Shown here: in pieces, positions 56,437 through 64,000 of the stretch
How the letters are laid out: every line of letters begins with the position of its first letter
Numbering within the stretch: the first letter of the stretch is position 1
DNA from: Streptomyces sp. SM11
Lineage (GTDB): Bacteria; Actinomycetota; Actinomycetes; Streptomycetales; Streptomycetaceae
DNA length: 64,000 nt
NCBI RefSeq assembly: GCF_002910905.1
Contig: NZ_NEUE01000252.1
Span: forward strand, 29,498-93,497
Direction of reading: 5' to 3'
Notes under the pieces: generated by a model
Databases searched by the model: none
Seen by the model: only the letters and a program-made list of their open reading frames with translations
Told to the model about the DNA's origin: nothing
Program-made: the position numbers and the translations under genes

Positions 56437-56480
56437 GGAATTCAAGCCCCTCCGGCGATTGAGGAGCGGGGGTCCGGGGG
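56437..56480. repeat. Dispersed intergenic element, copy 4
   Basis: GAATTCAAGCCCCTCCGGCG then ATTGAGGAGCGGGGGTCCGG, inverse of copy 1 with the same spacing, between the aminotransferase stop and the MFS start, followed by a GC-rich CAGCGCCCCC direct repeat. Confidence 0.7.
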
Positions 56481-56527
56481 CAGCGCCCCCGCAACGGGAG
56501 CCCGGGCAGCGCCCCCGAATCCACCCG

Positions 56528-57691
56528 CTACCGCACCGCCTCCACCGCCCGCACCAGCGCCCCCACGCCCACCTCGGCCTTCCCCCGAGGACACCCCACG
56601 TTCAGCCGGACGAACCCGGGCGCCCCGTAGACGGAGCCCCCCATGATCGCCACCTTCTCCCGCTCCACCAGGACCCGCTGCAGCGCAGCGTCGTCCACCC
56701 CCAGCGGCCGCAGGTCGATCCACGCCAGATACCCGGCCTGCGGCGGCACCCACCCCAGCTCGGGAAGGTCCGCCCCCAGCCGCTCCGCGACATGGCCCAG
56801 GTTCCCCGCCACATACGCCCGTACCGCGTCCAGCCACGCCGCCCCCTCCCGGTACGCCGCGATGTGCGCGGTCAGCGACAGGACGGCCGGCGACGCCAGC
56901 CCCTCCGCCGTCTCCATCCGGCGCAGGAACTCCGCCCGGTCGGCCGGATCGCCGATCAGCCCGTACGAACCGGTCAGCGCCGGAAAGTTGAACGCCTTCG
57001 ACCCGGAGGAGATGAGCGCCCAGCGCCCGGCCCCCGCCACCCGCGGCCACGGCACGTGGACGCGCCCCGCATCCCCCTCGTGCACGAAGTCCGCGTGGAT
57101 CTCGTCGCTGATCACCGCGACCCCGTGCCGCTCGGCCAGCGCGGCCGTCCGGCCCAGCTCCTCGGCCGTCCACACGTACCCCGTCGGGTTGTGCGGCGAG
57201 CACAGCACCAGGACCTTCGCATCGGGGCGGGCCAGCTCGCGCTCCAGCGCCGCCTCGTCCCCCACCGGCGCCCCCCGCGGCTCGCGCCCGAGCCCGGTGA
57301 TCGCCTTGCGGAAGCCGTCGTACGTGGGGGTGTGGACGACGACGCCGTCCCCCTCCACCGTCCACATCCGGAGCAGCTGGGAGAGCTGGTTGAGCACGGA
57401 CGGGCCGTAGACCAGCTGCCCGGTGTCGATCGTGGTGCCGTACCGGGTGGCGTACCAGTGGGCTATCGCCGAGCGGAAGTCGTCCTGTTGCCAGGTGGTG
57501 TAGCCGAACACCCCGTGCTCCAGCCGGGCGCGGAGCGCGGCCAGCACTTCCGGCGCCGTGGCGAAGTCCATGTCGGAGATGGTGAACGGCAGCAGCCCGT
57601 CCGCCCCGAACCGGTCCGCGACCCCGTCCCACTGGACGCACCAGGTGCCCCGGCGGTCGACGACGGTGTCGAAATCGTAGGGCGCACCCAC
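56528..57691 (-). CDS. MalY/PatB-like PLP aminotransferase or C-S lyase
   Basis: A 387-residue class I/II fold-type I enzyme of the MalY/PatB branch: LPFTISDMDFATAPEVLAAL, VFGYTTWQQDDFRSAIAHWY, LCSPHNPTGYVWTAEEL, VISDEIHADFVHEGD and the PLP-Lys in ISSGSKAFNFPALTGSYG. This branch includes cystathionine beta-lyases and aminotransferases. GTG 57691 is preceded by AGAGGA; longer frames start without support. It is 92 bp downstream of fbaA behind a terminator. Confidence 0.92.
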   Translation of the reverse strand: MGAPYDFDTVVDRRGTWCVQWDGVADRFGADGLLPFTISDMDFATAPEVLAALRARLEHGVFGYTTWQQDDFRSAIAHWYATRYGTTIDTGQLVYGPSVLNQLSQLLRMWTVEGDGVVVHTPTYDGFRKAITGLGREPRGAPVGDEAALERELARPDAKVLVLCSPHNPTGYVWTAEELGRTAALAERHGVAVISDEIHADFVHEGDAGRVHVPWPRVAGAGRWALISSGSKAFNFPALTGSYGLIGDPADRAEFLRRMETAEGLASPAVLSLTAHIAAYREGAAWLDAVRAYVAGNLGHVAERLGADLPELGWVPPQAGYLAWIDLRPLGVDDAALQRVLVEREKVAIMGGSVYGAPGFVRLNVGCPRGKAEVGVGALVRAVEAVR

Positions 57692-57723
57692 AACAGGTCC
57701 TCTTCTCTCTCCCGGCACGGCAA

Positions 57724-57756
57724 CGGGCCCGGCCCCCCGAAGGAGGACCGGGCCCG
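57724..57756 (-). terminator. Terminator after fbaA
   Basis: A perfect CGGGCCCGG / CCGGGCCCG stem, with extra inner C-G pairs in a 15-base loop, 28 bp after the fbaA stop. Confidence 0.75.
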
Positions 57757-57783
57757 CGACCGTACGTCCGTGACTACGGGTGG

Positions 57784-58815
57784 TTACTTCAGCTTCGTAC
57801 CGGTGGAGCGCAGGTTCGCGCACGCCTCGGTGACGCGCGCGGCCATGCCGGCCTCGGCGGCCTTGCCCCAGGTGCGGGGGTCGTAGGTCTTCTTGTTGCC
57901 GACCTCGCCGTCGACCTTCAGGACACCGTCGTAGTTGCGGAACATGTGGTCCACGACCGGGCGGGTGAAGGCGTACTGGGTGTCGGTGTCGAGGTTCATC
58001 TTCACGACGCCGTTCTCCAGCGCGGTGGCGATCTCCTCGGCGGTGGAGCCCGAGCCGCCGTGGAAGACGAAGTCGAACGGCTGGCTGCCGGCCGGCTTGC
58101 CGTACTTCTCGGAGACGCCCGCCTGAAGGTCCTTCAGCAGCTCGGGACGGAGCACGACGTTGCCCGGCTTGTAGACGCCGTGGACGTTGCCGAAGGAGGC
58201 GGCCAGCAGGTAGCGGCCCTTCTCGCCCAGGCCGAGCGCCTCGGCGGTGCGCAGCGCGTCGTCGACGGTCGTGTACAGCTCGTCGTTGATCTCGTGCGTG
58301 ACGCCGTCCTCCTCACCGCCGGTCGGGGTGATCTCGACCTCAAGGATGATCCTGGCGGCGGCGGCCTTGGCCAGCAGCTCCTGACCGATGGCCAGGTTGT
58401 CGGCGAGGGTCTCGGCCGAACCGTCCCACATGTGGGACTGGAACAGCGGGTTCAGGCCCTTGGCGACGCGCTCGGCGGAGACGTCGAGCAGCGGACGTAC
58501 GTAACCGTCCAGCTTGTCCTTGGGGCAGTGGTCGGTGTGCAGCGCGATGGTGACGTCGTACTTCGCGGCGACGATGTGCGCGAACTCGGCCAGGGCGACC
58601 GCACCCGTGACCATGTCCTTGTTGTGCTGGCCGCCCAGGAACTCCGCACCACCGGTGGAGATCTGGACGATGCCGTCGCTCTCGGCCTCGGCGAAACCGC
58701 GCAGGGCGGCGTGCAGAGTCTGGGACGAGGTCACGTTGATGGCCGGGTAGGCGAACTTGCCCGCCTTTGCCCGGTCGAGCATCTCGGCGTAAGCCTCGGG
58801 GGTTGCGATGGGCAT
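57784..58815 (-). CDS. fbaA: Class II fructose-bisphosphate aldolase
   Basis: A 343-residue zinc aldolase of glycolysis and gluconeogenesis. Metal and catalytic blocks are IALHTDHCPKDKLDGYVRPL (Asp and zinc His), ILEVEITPTGGEEDGVTHEI, FGNVHGVYKPGNVVLRPELL and FVFHGGSGSTAEEIATALEN, followed by MNLDTDTQYAFTRPV. ATG 58815 is preceded by AAGGAG seven bases away; the longer frame to 58917 is unlikely. It is a well-conserved neighbour of pyrE. Confidence 0.97.
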   Translation of the reverse strand: MPIATPEAYAEMLDRAKAGKFAYPAINVTSSQTLHAALRGFAEAESDGIVQISTGGAEFLGGQHNKDMVTGAVALAEFAHIVAAKYDVTIALHTDHCPKDKLDGYVRPLLDVSAERVAKGLNPLFQSHMWDGSAETLADNLAIGQELLAKAAAARIILEVEITPTGGEEDGVTHEINDELYTTVDDALRTAEALGLGEKGRYLLAASFGNVHGVYKPGNVVLRPELLKDLQAGVSEKYGKPAGSQPFDFVFHGGSGSTAEEIATALENGVVKMNLDTDTQYAFTRPVVDHMFRNYDGVLKVDGEVGNKKTYDPRTWGKAAEAGMAARVTEACANLRSTGTKLK

Positions 58816-58967
58816 CTGACCGCTCCTTGGGATGTGCGGGTGTGCAGGCGTAAGTCCCTGACCTGGGGGCGACGTCATCGTCGCCCCCATCTTCCCAGAC
58901 TCTCCCTCCTGCTCCACCCGGCGGACCCCTCCGGAGCCGGAACAGGACGCGGACGGGACACGGAGCG

Positions 58968-58999
58968 GGGGTGGGTGGTTTCACGTGAAACCACCCACC
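58968..58999. promoter_or_regulatory. parS centromere-like site in a 32-bp perfect palindrome
   Basis: GTTTCACGTGAAAC (58977-58990) is the core of ParB-binding parS sites, flanked symmetrically by GGGTGGGTG and CACCCACCC to give a 32-bp perfect palindrome. It lies 59 bp after the pyrE stop and upstream of fbaA. Streptomyces chromosomes carry many parS copies near the origin. The same palindrome could fold as a pyrE terminator. Confidence 0.88.
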
Positions 59000-59057
59000 C
59001 TCGCCGAAAGCCGCAGGTCACACCCGGATCAGTCGGATCGGGGCGGATCCGGCCGAC

Positions 59058-59597
59058 TCAGCCCAGGTCGAGATCAGCCACCGAATAGACCTGGACGTAC
59101 GGCAGACCGGCCTCGGCGATCGCCGGGGCGGCCCCGCGCTCGACGATCACCGCGACGGCGACGACCTCGCCACCCGCCTCGCGCACCGCCTCGACGGCGG
59201 TCAGCGGCGAACCGCCCGTCGTCGAGGTGTCCTCGACGACCAGGCAGCGACGGCCCTTCACATCGGTGCCCTCGATCCGGCGCTGCATCCCGTGCGCCTT
59301 CTGCGCCTTGCGGACGACGAACGCGTCCAGTGCCGCACCGCGGGCGGCGGAGGCGTGCAGCATCGAGGTGGCGACCGGGTCGGCGCCCAGCGTCAGCCCT
59401 CCGACGCAGTCGTAGTCCAGCTCGGCGGTGGCGTCGAGCATGACCTGGCCGACCAGCGGCGCGGCCTTGCCGTCCAGCGTGATCCGGCGCAGGTCGATGT
59501 ACCAGTCGGCTTCCAGACCCGAGGAGAGGGTCACCTTGCCGTGCACCACGGCCTTGTCCTTGATCTGCTGGAGCAGGTCAGCGCGTACGTCAGTCAT
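59058..59597 (-). CDS. pyrE: Orotate phosphoribosyltransferase
   Basis: A 179-residue enzyme joining orotate to PRPP in UMP synthesis. VVHGKVTLSSGLEADWYIDL, GGLTLGADPVATSMLHASAA, AFVVRKAQKAHGMQRRIEG and the PRPP loop CLVVEDTSTTGGSPLTAVEA are conserved. I chose ATG 59597 because homologues begin MTD; a GTG two codons earlier is possible, and neither has a strong ribosome site. The parS palindrome lies just downstream. Confidence 0.95.
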   Translation of the reverse strand: MTDVRADLLQQIKDKAVVHGKVTLSSGLEADWYIDLRRITLDGKAAPLVGQVMLDATAELDYDCVGGLTLGADPVATSMLHASAARGAALDAFVVRKAQKAHGMQRRIEGTDVKGRRCLVVEDTSTTGGSPLTAVEAVREAGGEVVAVAVIVERGAAPAIAEAGLPYVQVYSVADLDLG

Positions 59598-59645
59598 GTC
59601 CACGAGGGTAAGCGGTACGGGCCGGACCCACGTCCGGGCACCGCC

Positions 59646-60440
59646 TCAGAGCCGCGTCCAGCTCCAGGTCGTCGTGATCTCCAGCGGGTCGATCGGGGTG
59701 ACCAGCCGGGGCGTGGTGTTCAGCCCGTCGGGCGGGCCGGACTGCGGCTCCACACAGACGGCCTCGTCCTGTTCGTCGTAGACGACCACCCATTCGCTGC
59801 GGCTCCTCACCGTCAGCTCCAGCCGCTCCGGCCAGGTGAGCTTCACGTCCACGCCGTCGGGCATGCCGAAACAGTCGTCCCACGGGCCGGGCAGGGGGTC
59901 GATGCGGCGGCCGGTGGGCAGATGGTCCGCGCCGCGCTCCTCCTGCCAGGCGGCGTCGAAGGACAGCTCGGCGGCCCGGCCGTCGAGGGTGCGGTGGAAC
60001 CAGGGGTGCCAGCCGGCCTGGGCCGGGAAGGAGTTGCCGTACGTCTCGACGGCGAGGCCGAGCGTCAGCGTGTCCTCGGTGAGCTCGAAGGTCTGTGTCA
60101 CCCGGCCCGGGTACGGCCAGGGCTCGGCGAGGTCGTAGTAGAAGGCCGCCCGGTCCTCGTCCGCCCGGGCGGTGTGCCACTCGGTGTCCCGGCCGGTGCC
60201 GTGGATGGCGTGCGGCAGGGAGTTCAGCGGCAGCTCGTGGAGCGCGTCGCCGTTGCGGAACTGCCCGTACCCGGTACGTCCGCACCAGGGCACCATCGGG
60301 AAGCAGCCGTACCGCTCGCCCTGGCGGAGCAGTTCGGTGCCCCCGGTCCGCAGGCTGCTGATCCGGCAGCCGTGCAGGGGGTCGACGGTCAACTCGGCGT
60401 CGCCGACGGTCAGCCTGACGTTCTCTTCGCTCCTGCTCAC
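59646..60440 (-). CDS. Aldose 1-epimerase family protein
   Basis: A 264-residue beta-sandwich sugar mutarotase-like protein: VDPLHGCRISSLRTGGTELL, CFPMVPWCGRTGYGQFRNGD, the catalytic His in LNSLPHAIHGTGRDTEWHT, NSFPAQAGWHPWFHRTL with a second His, and Glu in AVCVEPQSGPPDGLN. These suit an aldose or glucose-6-phosphate 1-epimerase-like enzyme. It lies 48 bp upstream of pyrE on the same strand and may be co-transcribed with it. Confidence 0.88.
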   Translation of the reverse strand: MSRSEENVRLTVGDAELTVDPLHGCRISSLRTGGTELLRQGERYGCFPMVPWCGRTGYGQFRNGDALHELPLNSLPHAIHGTGRDTEWHTARADEDRAAFYYDLAEPWPYPGRVTQTFELTEDTLTLGLAVETYGNSFPAQAGWHPWFHRTLDGRAAELSFDAAWQEERGADHLPTGRRIDPLPGPWDDCFGMPDGVDVKLTWPERLELTVRSRSEWVVVYDEQDEAVCVEPQSGPPDGLNTTPRLVTPIDPLEITTTWSWTRL

Positions 60441-60478
60441 CCGACGACCTTACTGGCCGTCATCGCCTCCGGCGCCCG

Positions 60479-61393
60479 CTACCTCCGGCGCCGCAGCGCC
60501 CGGCCCAGCACCACGGCGGAGGCGAGCGCGAGCGCGGCGGCCGGGGCGGCCCACCGCAGGGTGGTGCTCACGCCGCCCGCTTCCGGGGAGGGCACGGGGG
60601 CGTAGCGGCCCCGCGGGGGCGCGTGGTCGACCTCCTCGGCACTGCGTCCGATCATGGTGCGGCGGGCGTGCGCGGCCTCGGCGGGCGGTTCGTCCGGAAC
60701 GGTGAACTCCACCCCGGCGACGGGGTCGAGCGAGGGCGGCGGCACGGGCGAGTCGAACACGGATCCGGAGTCGTCGTCGCCCGCATCGGCATCGGCATCG
60801 GCATCGGGAGAAGGCTCTTCGTCAGCCTCGGGAGAAGGCTCTTCGTCCTCGTCGCCCGCGAGCCCCTCGGCGGCCACCGCACCGTCCTCGTCGCCGCTCT
60901 CCTCTCCGGCGCCCTCCCCCGCTTCCTCGTCCGCGTCCCGCGCCGCCAGTGACTCCGTCACCAGCTGCTGGGTGAAACGGTCCAGGAGCCGGTGGGCGGC
61001 GGCGAGTGGCGTGCCCTCCGCCAGCTCGACCAGCCGCCCGTCCCCGTCTGCCGTACCGCTGTACGCGAGTGTCGTCCCGCCGTCCGCCTCCGTGAGGCCG
61101 ATGGTCAGGGCCAGCTCGACCGTGCCGGTGCCCCGGGCCTCTACGCCCTTCCCGGTCACCGAGAAGCGCCGGCCGCCGGAGCCTCCGCCGCCCTCCGGTC
61201 CGGTGAGCCGCAGCTCGCCCCGGTAGGTGATGGTGTGGCCGCCGGCCCGGAGCTTCAGCCGGCCGGCCAGGGGCGACGCCGACGCGTCGGCGTCCTGCTG
61301 GAGACCGGGGACGCAGCGGGCGACCCGGGCGGGATCGGCCAGCGTGCGCAGCAGGGTCGGGACGGGAACCGGAACGAACACCTCATGCTCCAT
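60479..61393 (-). CDS. SRPBCC (CoxG-like) protein with C-terminal membrane anchor
   Basis: A 304-residue protein. Residues 1-150 are an SRPBCC/Bet v1-type domain similar to carbon-monoxide-dehydrogenase subunit G (MEHEVFVPVPVPTLLRTLAD, VARCVPGLQQDADAS, TGTVELALTIGLTEADGGTT). A long acidic Asp/Glu/Ala/Pro-rich linker (DADADADAGDDDSGS) follows, and one membrane helix near 280-300 (AAPAAALALASAVVLG) ends in RALRRRR. It is therefore membrane-tethered. No cox genes are adjacent, so the CO link is only a family label. Confidence 0.85.
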   Translation of the reverse strand: MEHEVFVPVPVPTLLRTLADPARVARCVPGLQQDADASASPLAGRLKLRAGGHTITYRGELRLTGPEGGGGSGGRRFSVTGKGVEARGTGTVELALTIGLTEADGGTTLAYSGTADGDGRLVELAEGTPLAAAHRLLDRFTQQLVTESLAARDADEEAGEGAGEESGDEDGAVAAEGLAGDEDEEPSPEADEEPSPDADADADAGDDDSGSVFDSPVPPPSLDPVAGVEFTVPDEPPAEAAHARRTMIGRSAEEVDHAPPRGRYAPVPSPEAGGVSTTLRWAAPAAALALASAVVLGRALRRRR

Positions 61394-61496
61394 GGAAACC
61401 GAGCCTAATCGGCCCCGGCCCGGACGTCAGCGCTTCCGCCCGCAGAAAGCCGGGCCCTCATGCCGGGGAGGCGCCGGGCCGCGCCCCCGAACGGGC

Positions 61497-63095
61497 TCAG
61501 ACGTCCTCCCAGTACCGCGGATGGACCAGCGTCGACGGGGCCAGCCCCGGCAGCCGGGCGTCGTCCGCGGCCCGCACCCCCTCGCGCAGCTCCCGGCCGC
61601 CCAGCGACCGCGGTACGGGCCCTCCGGCGGCCAGCGCGGGCTGCGGCGCGGCACCCCGTCCGGCGAGGAGGAACCCCCAGTCCTGCCGCTCCCCCTCATC
61701 ACCGCCGCCCCGGTCCGGGCTCGCGGCGAAGCCGGCGTACCGGCCGGTGACACGGTACGGGCGGGTCGCGAGGCCGCCCGCGCGCACCGAGGCCTCCACC
61801 GTCCAGAAGGTCCGCGGCCGGGCCCCCATCGGCCCCGCGTGCACCACGAGCCGCCCGTCCGGGGCCAGGGCCTCCGCGACCAGCCCGTAGAACTCGGCGG
61901 AGTACAGCTTCGTACTGGCGGTGATGCCCGGGTCGGGGAGGTCGGAGATCACCACGTCGTAGCGCCCCCGGTCGGCCCGGAGCCAGCGGAACTCGTCCGC
62001 CCCGACCGCCGTGAGACGCGGGTCGCGCAGGGCGTGGTCGTTCAGCTCGGAGAGGGCGGGATCCGTACGGGCCAGTCGGGTGACGGCGGGGTCCAGTTCG
62101 ACGACGGTGACCGAGCGGACGTCCGGGTAGCGCAGCACCTCGCGGGCGGCGAGGCCGTCGCCGCCGCCCAGGATGAGCACGCGGGCGCGGGGCCCGTTCA
62201 TCGCGGGGTGCACCAGCGCCTCGTGGTAGCGGTACTCGTCGCGGGCGCTGACCCGCAGCCTGCCGTCCAGATAGAGGTCGAGGGAATCGCGGTCGGCCCC
62301 GGTCAGGACGACTTCCTGCACCCCGGTCTGCACCGCGACCCGCACCTGGTCCCCGTACACCGCCCGCCGCGCCGCCCACTCGAAGTCGTCGACCAGCACC
62401 GTGGCGGTGCCCAGGACCGCGATCACCGAGACGTTGACCAGGACGAGGAGCCACCGGGAACGGGAGCTGAGGTCGCGCCGGAACACCCACAGGACCAGCG
62501 CGCCGCCCGCCGCCGCGTTGACCGCGCCGGTGAACAGCGCGCCGGTCAACTGCCCCAGCATCGGCAGCAGCAGAAAGGGGAACGCGAGCCCGCCGACCAG
62601 CGCGCCCACATAGTCGGCTGCGAAGAGGTCGGCGACGGCCCCGCCCGCGTCCTGCCGGTCGACGCGCTGGATCAGCGTCATCAGCAGCGGGATCTCCGCG
62701 CCGATCAGCACCCCGATCGCCAGCGAGAACCCGACCAGCGCGTACTGCGATTCACCGAGCCAGGCGAACGAGGCGTAGAGCACCAGTGCCGAGGAACCGC
62801 CGATCAGTGCGAGGGCCGCCTCGACCATCCCGAAACCGACGGCGGCATGGCAGCGCAAACGTTTCGCGAGAAGGGAGCCGATGCCCATCGCGAACACCAT
62901 CACGGAGAGCACGACGGATGCCTGGGTGACCGAGTCGCCGATCAGATAGGAGGCGAGCGCGACCAGTTCGAGCTCGTAGACGAGACCGCAGGCGGCGCAG
63001 ATGAAGACCGCGGCCAGCACGAGGAACCGGCCGGTCCTCGGCCGTACGGGTAGCCGCGCCGCGCCCCCTCGCAGCGAGATCTGCTGGTCGATCAT
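61497..63095 (-). CDS. Membrane-anchored spermidine synthase-like protein
   Basis: A 532-residue protein with about seven N-terminal helices (FLVLAAVFICAACGLVYELE, VVLSVMVFAMGIGSLLA, LVGFSLAIGVLIGAEIPLLM, LVGGLAFPFLLLPMLGQLTG) and a C-terminal aminopropyltransferase domain. DEYRYHEALVHPAMN, VLILGGGDGLAAREVLRYPD, VTVVELDPAV and YDVVISDLPDPGITASTKLY are the SpeE motifs, including the Asp of the substrate pocket. Such fused proteins are common in actinomycetes; polyamine or other nucleophile substrates are possible. The last 90 residues are a diverged tail. Confidence 0.9.
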   Translation of the reverse strand: MIDQQISLRGGAARLPVRPRTGRFLVLAAVFICAACGLVYELELVALASYLIGDSVTQASVVLSVMVFAMGIGSLLAKRLRCHAAVGFGMVEAALALIGGSSALVLYASFAWLGESQYALVGFSLAIGVLIGAEIPLLMTLIQRVDRQDAGGAVADLFAADYVGALVGGLAFPFLLLPMLGQLTGALFTGAVNAAAGGALVLWVFRRDLSSRSRWLLVLVNVSVIAVLGTATVLVDDFEWAARRAVYGDQVRVAVQTGVQEVVLTGADRDSLDLYLDGRLRVSARDEYRYHEALVHPAMNGPRARVLILGGGDGLAAREVLRYPDVRSVTVVELDPAVTRLARTDPALSELNDHALRDPRLTAVGADEFRWLRADRGRYDVVISDLPDPGITASTKLYSAEFYGLVAEALAPDGRLVVHAGPMGARPRTFWTVEASVRAGGLATRPYRVTGRYAGFAASPDRGGGDEGERQDWGFLLAGRGAAPQPALAAGGPVPRSLGGRELREGVRAADDARLPGLAPSTLVHPRYWEDV

Positions 63096-63162
63096 GATGC
63101 GAACGCTACGTCACTGCACCATCGCGGCTTGTCACCCACACGGGTGTAAGTGCCCCGGCCCG

Positions 63163-63684
63163 TCAGGCCGCTGGCGCGGGAATCCGCACCCCCACCCTGG
63201 TCCGGGTCACCACCAACTGCCCCTCCTGCGGATACGCGTGCCAGGTGCGCCACCGCACCTGACCCTCGGCACGCTGGGCGAGCATCGCGGTGAAGGCGTG
63301 CGGACTGCCGGGGAAGGTACCTGCCAGGCCGTGCGGGTGGTCGCTCACCAGGGCGAGCAACTCCTGCGCCCGCCCGGCGAACTGGCCCTGGGTCAGGGTC
63401 TCGACGCGCGCCGCGAATTCGTACTCCCAGTCCCCGAGCCGCTTCGCGACGCCGAGGGGCAGGGGGGTGCTGCTGCCGGGCATACAGGCCACGGTCTCGG
63501 AGCAGACTCCGCGGTCCTCCTGGAGGAGGACCTGGTGGGAGGCGCCGAGCAGCCTCAACTGGAGTTCGGCGCCGTCGAGCCGGAGGTCGAGGACCGCCAG
63601 GGCTGGCAGCGGTTCCCTCCCCAGCATCCAGGCCAGGTCGGCGGCGCGGGTATCGGAATAGGCCGTCTGGAGGGTGGTGAGCAT
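63163..63684 (-). CDS. DUF2617 protein
   Basis: A 173-residue protein of the actinobacterial DUF2617 family: MLTTLQTAYSDTRAADLAWM, ALAVLDLRLDGAELQLRLLG, SHQVLLQEDRGVCSETVACM, and RLGDWEYEFAARVETLT. The C-terminal HAFTAMLAQRAEGQVRWRTW and ELVVTRTRV-like ends are typical. Function unknown. ATG 63684 follows CGGAG; a longer frame to 63777 has no support. It precedes the spermidine synthase-like gene on the same strand, a conserved Streptomyces pair. Confidence 0.87.
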   Translation of the reverse strand: MLTTLQTAYSDTRAADLAWMLGREPLPALAVLDLRLDGAELQLRLLGASHQVLLQEDRGVCSETVACMPGSSTPLPLGVAKRLGDWEYEFAARVETLTQGQFAGRAQELLALVSDHPHGLAGTFPGSPHAFTAMLAQRAEGQVRWRTWHAYPQEGQLVVTRTRVGVRIPAPAA

Positions 63685-64000
63685 GGGTGGGCTCCGCAAA
63701 CACACATGGACGCATGGACAGCAGGACGCCCCCGGATGACTGCGCGTGGGAGGTGGGGAGCGCCCGATCTGGTCCAACTGGGGTCCGAGGGCTGAATGTT
63801 CTCTTCAACGAGGGAATCACGAAGTACGCCCACTCACAGCGTTTTCGACCAACTTGCCGTGGTTTCCATCCCCCCGGGGGCCCACGGGCTCACTTGTTCA
63901 ACCGAAAACCTCCGCGTCGCTCAACGAAAGAGCGTCCGAAGGGAGTTCACCCTCCGGACGCCCGGCGCCGCGTCACTTTCGGTGACCGTGCGGCGGCGGC
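63685..64000. other. Right-edge region with a hairpin
   Basis: No complete gene was recognised in the last 316 bases. GCGTCCG (63932-63938) pairs with CGGACGC (63955-63961), with inner AGGG/CCCT, forming a hairpin that could be a terminator for a gene beyond the window or an operator. The DUF2617 promoter must also lie here. Confidence 0.45.

Noticed and set aside
63746..63985. Small + strand open frame at the right edge
   Set aside because: No ribosome site or recognisable motif, and it overlaps the hairpin region.

Overview
The window is chromosomal DNA of a Streptomyces-type actinomycete. It is very GC-rich with strong third-position G/C bias, uses GTG starts and 4-bp GTGA/ATGA gene overlaps freely, and carries Streptomyces core genes in a familiar order: asd-lysC, recR-ybaB, purA, a CYP107-type P450, a sensor/regulator pair, kynB-kynU-kynA, fbaA, pyrE and a membrane-anchored spermidine synthase-like protein. 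A ParB-type parS palindrome at 58977-58990 fits the origin-proximal core of such a chromosome. No tRNA, rRNA or CRISPR array was recognised.

Layout. 1-5 kb: end of a SURF1 gene, an ECF sigma factor with a coupled membrane protein, then asd-lysC. 5.3-12.8 kb: an accessory insertion holding a Uma2 nuclease, an HTH/zinc-ribbon protein, a graspetide RiPP cluster (precursor tgmA, ATP-grasp ligase tgmB, isoaspartyl-type methyltransferase tgmC) with coupled HATPase and unknown genes, a divergent XRE-TPR regulator, and a broken vsr-like gene. 12.8-23.3 kb: DUF5063, recR, ybaB, SLATT protein, GntR, class III aminotransferase, a PfpI-MarR operon, a TetR-membrane protein operon and a Ser/Thr kinase. 23.5-31.3 kb: three successive enzyme-like proteins that have each lost catalytic residues (aldo/keto reductase, beta-lactamase, IS701 transposase folds), then MarR, an ArpA/ScbR-like receptor, a paired SMR exporter with a deaminase, and an O-GlcNAcase-type GNAT.

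31.3-43.5 kb: an XRE/DUF397 pair, secreted proteins, a PucR regulator, a second sliding-clamp (DnaN-like) gene behind a DNA-damage-type promoter motif, a GH19 chitinase behind a large inverted repeat, an MFS remnant, and a RloA/RloB (AbiL-like) defence pair next to purA. 43.6-64 kb: mostly conserved housekeeping (purA, lipid-kinase-like gene, P450, two-component system, NmrA-like gene, kynurenine pathway, MFS exporter, MalY/PatB-like aminotransferase, fbaA, parS, pyrE, epimerase, SRPBCC, spermidine synthase-like, DUF2617).

How parts fit together. lysC-asd make aspartate semialdehyde, and lysC appears to contain an internal start for a separate regulatory subunit. The tgm genes overlap end to start, so they are probably made together as one peptide-modifying machine under the HATPase/XRE pair. 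kynA and kynU overlap and open tryptophan to anthranilate; kynB sits behind a hairpin. Several regulators have operators visible in their own promoters (TetR at 21.37 kb, MarR at 19.07 kb, ArpA-like at 27.97-28.06 kb). A dispersed intergenic element recurs four times. The most unusual items are the graspetide cluster, the clamp paralogue with its promoter, the run of apparent pseudoenzymes, and parS inside a 32-bp perfect palindrome.
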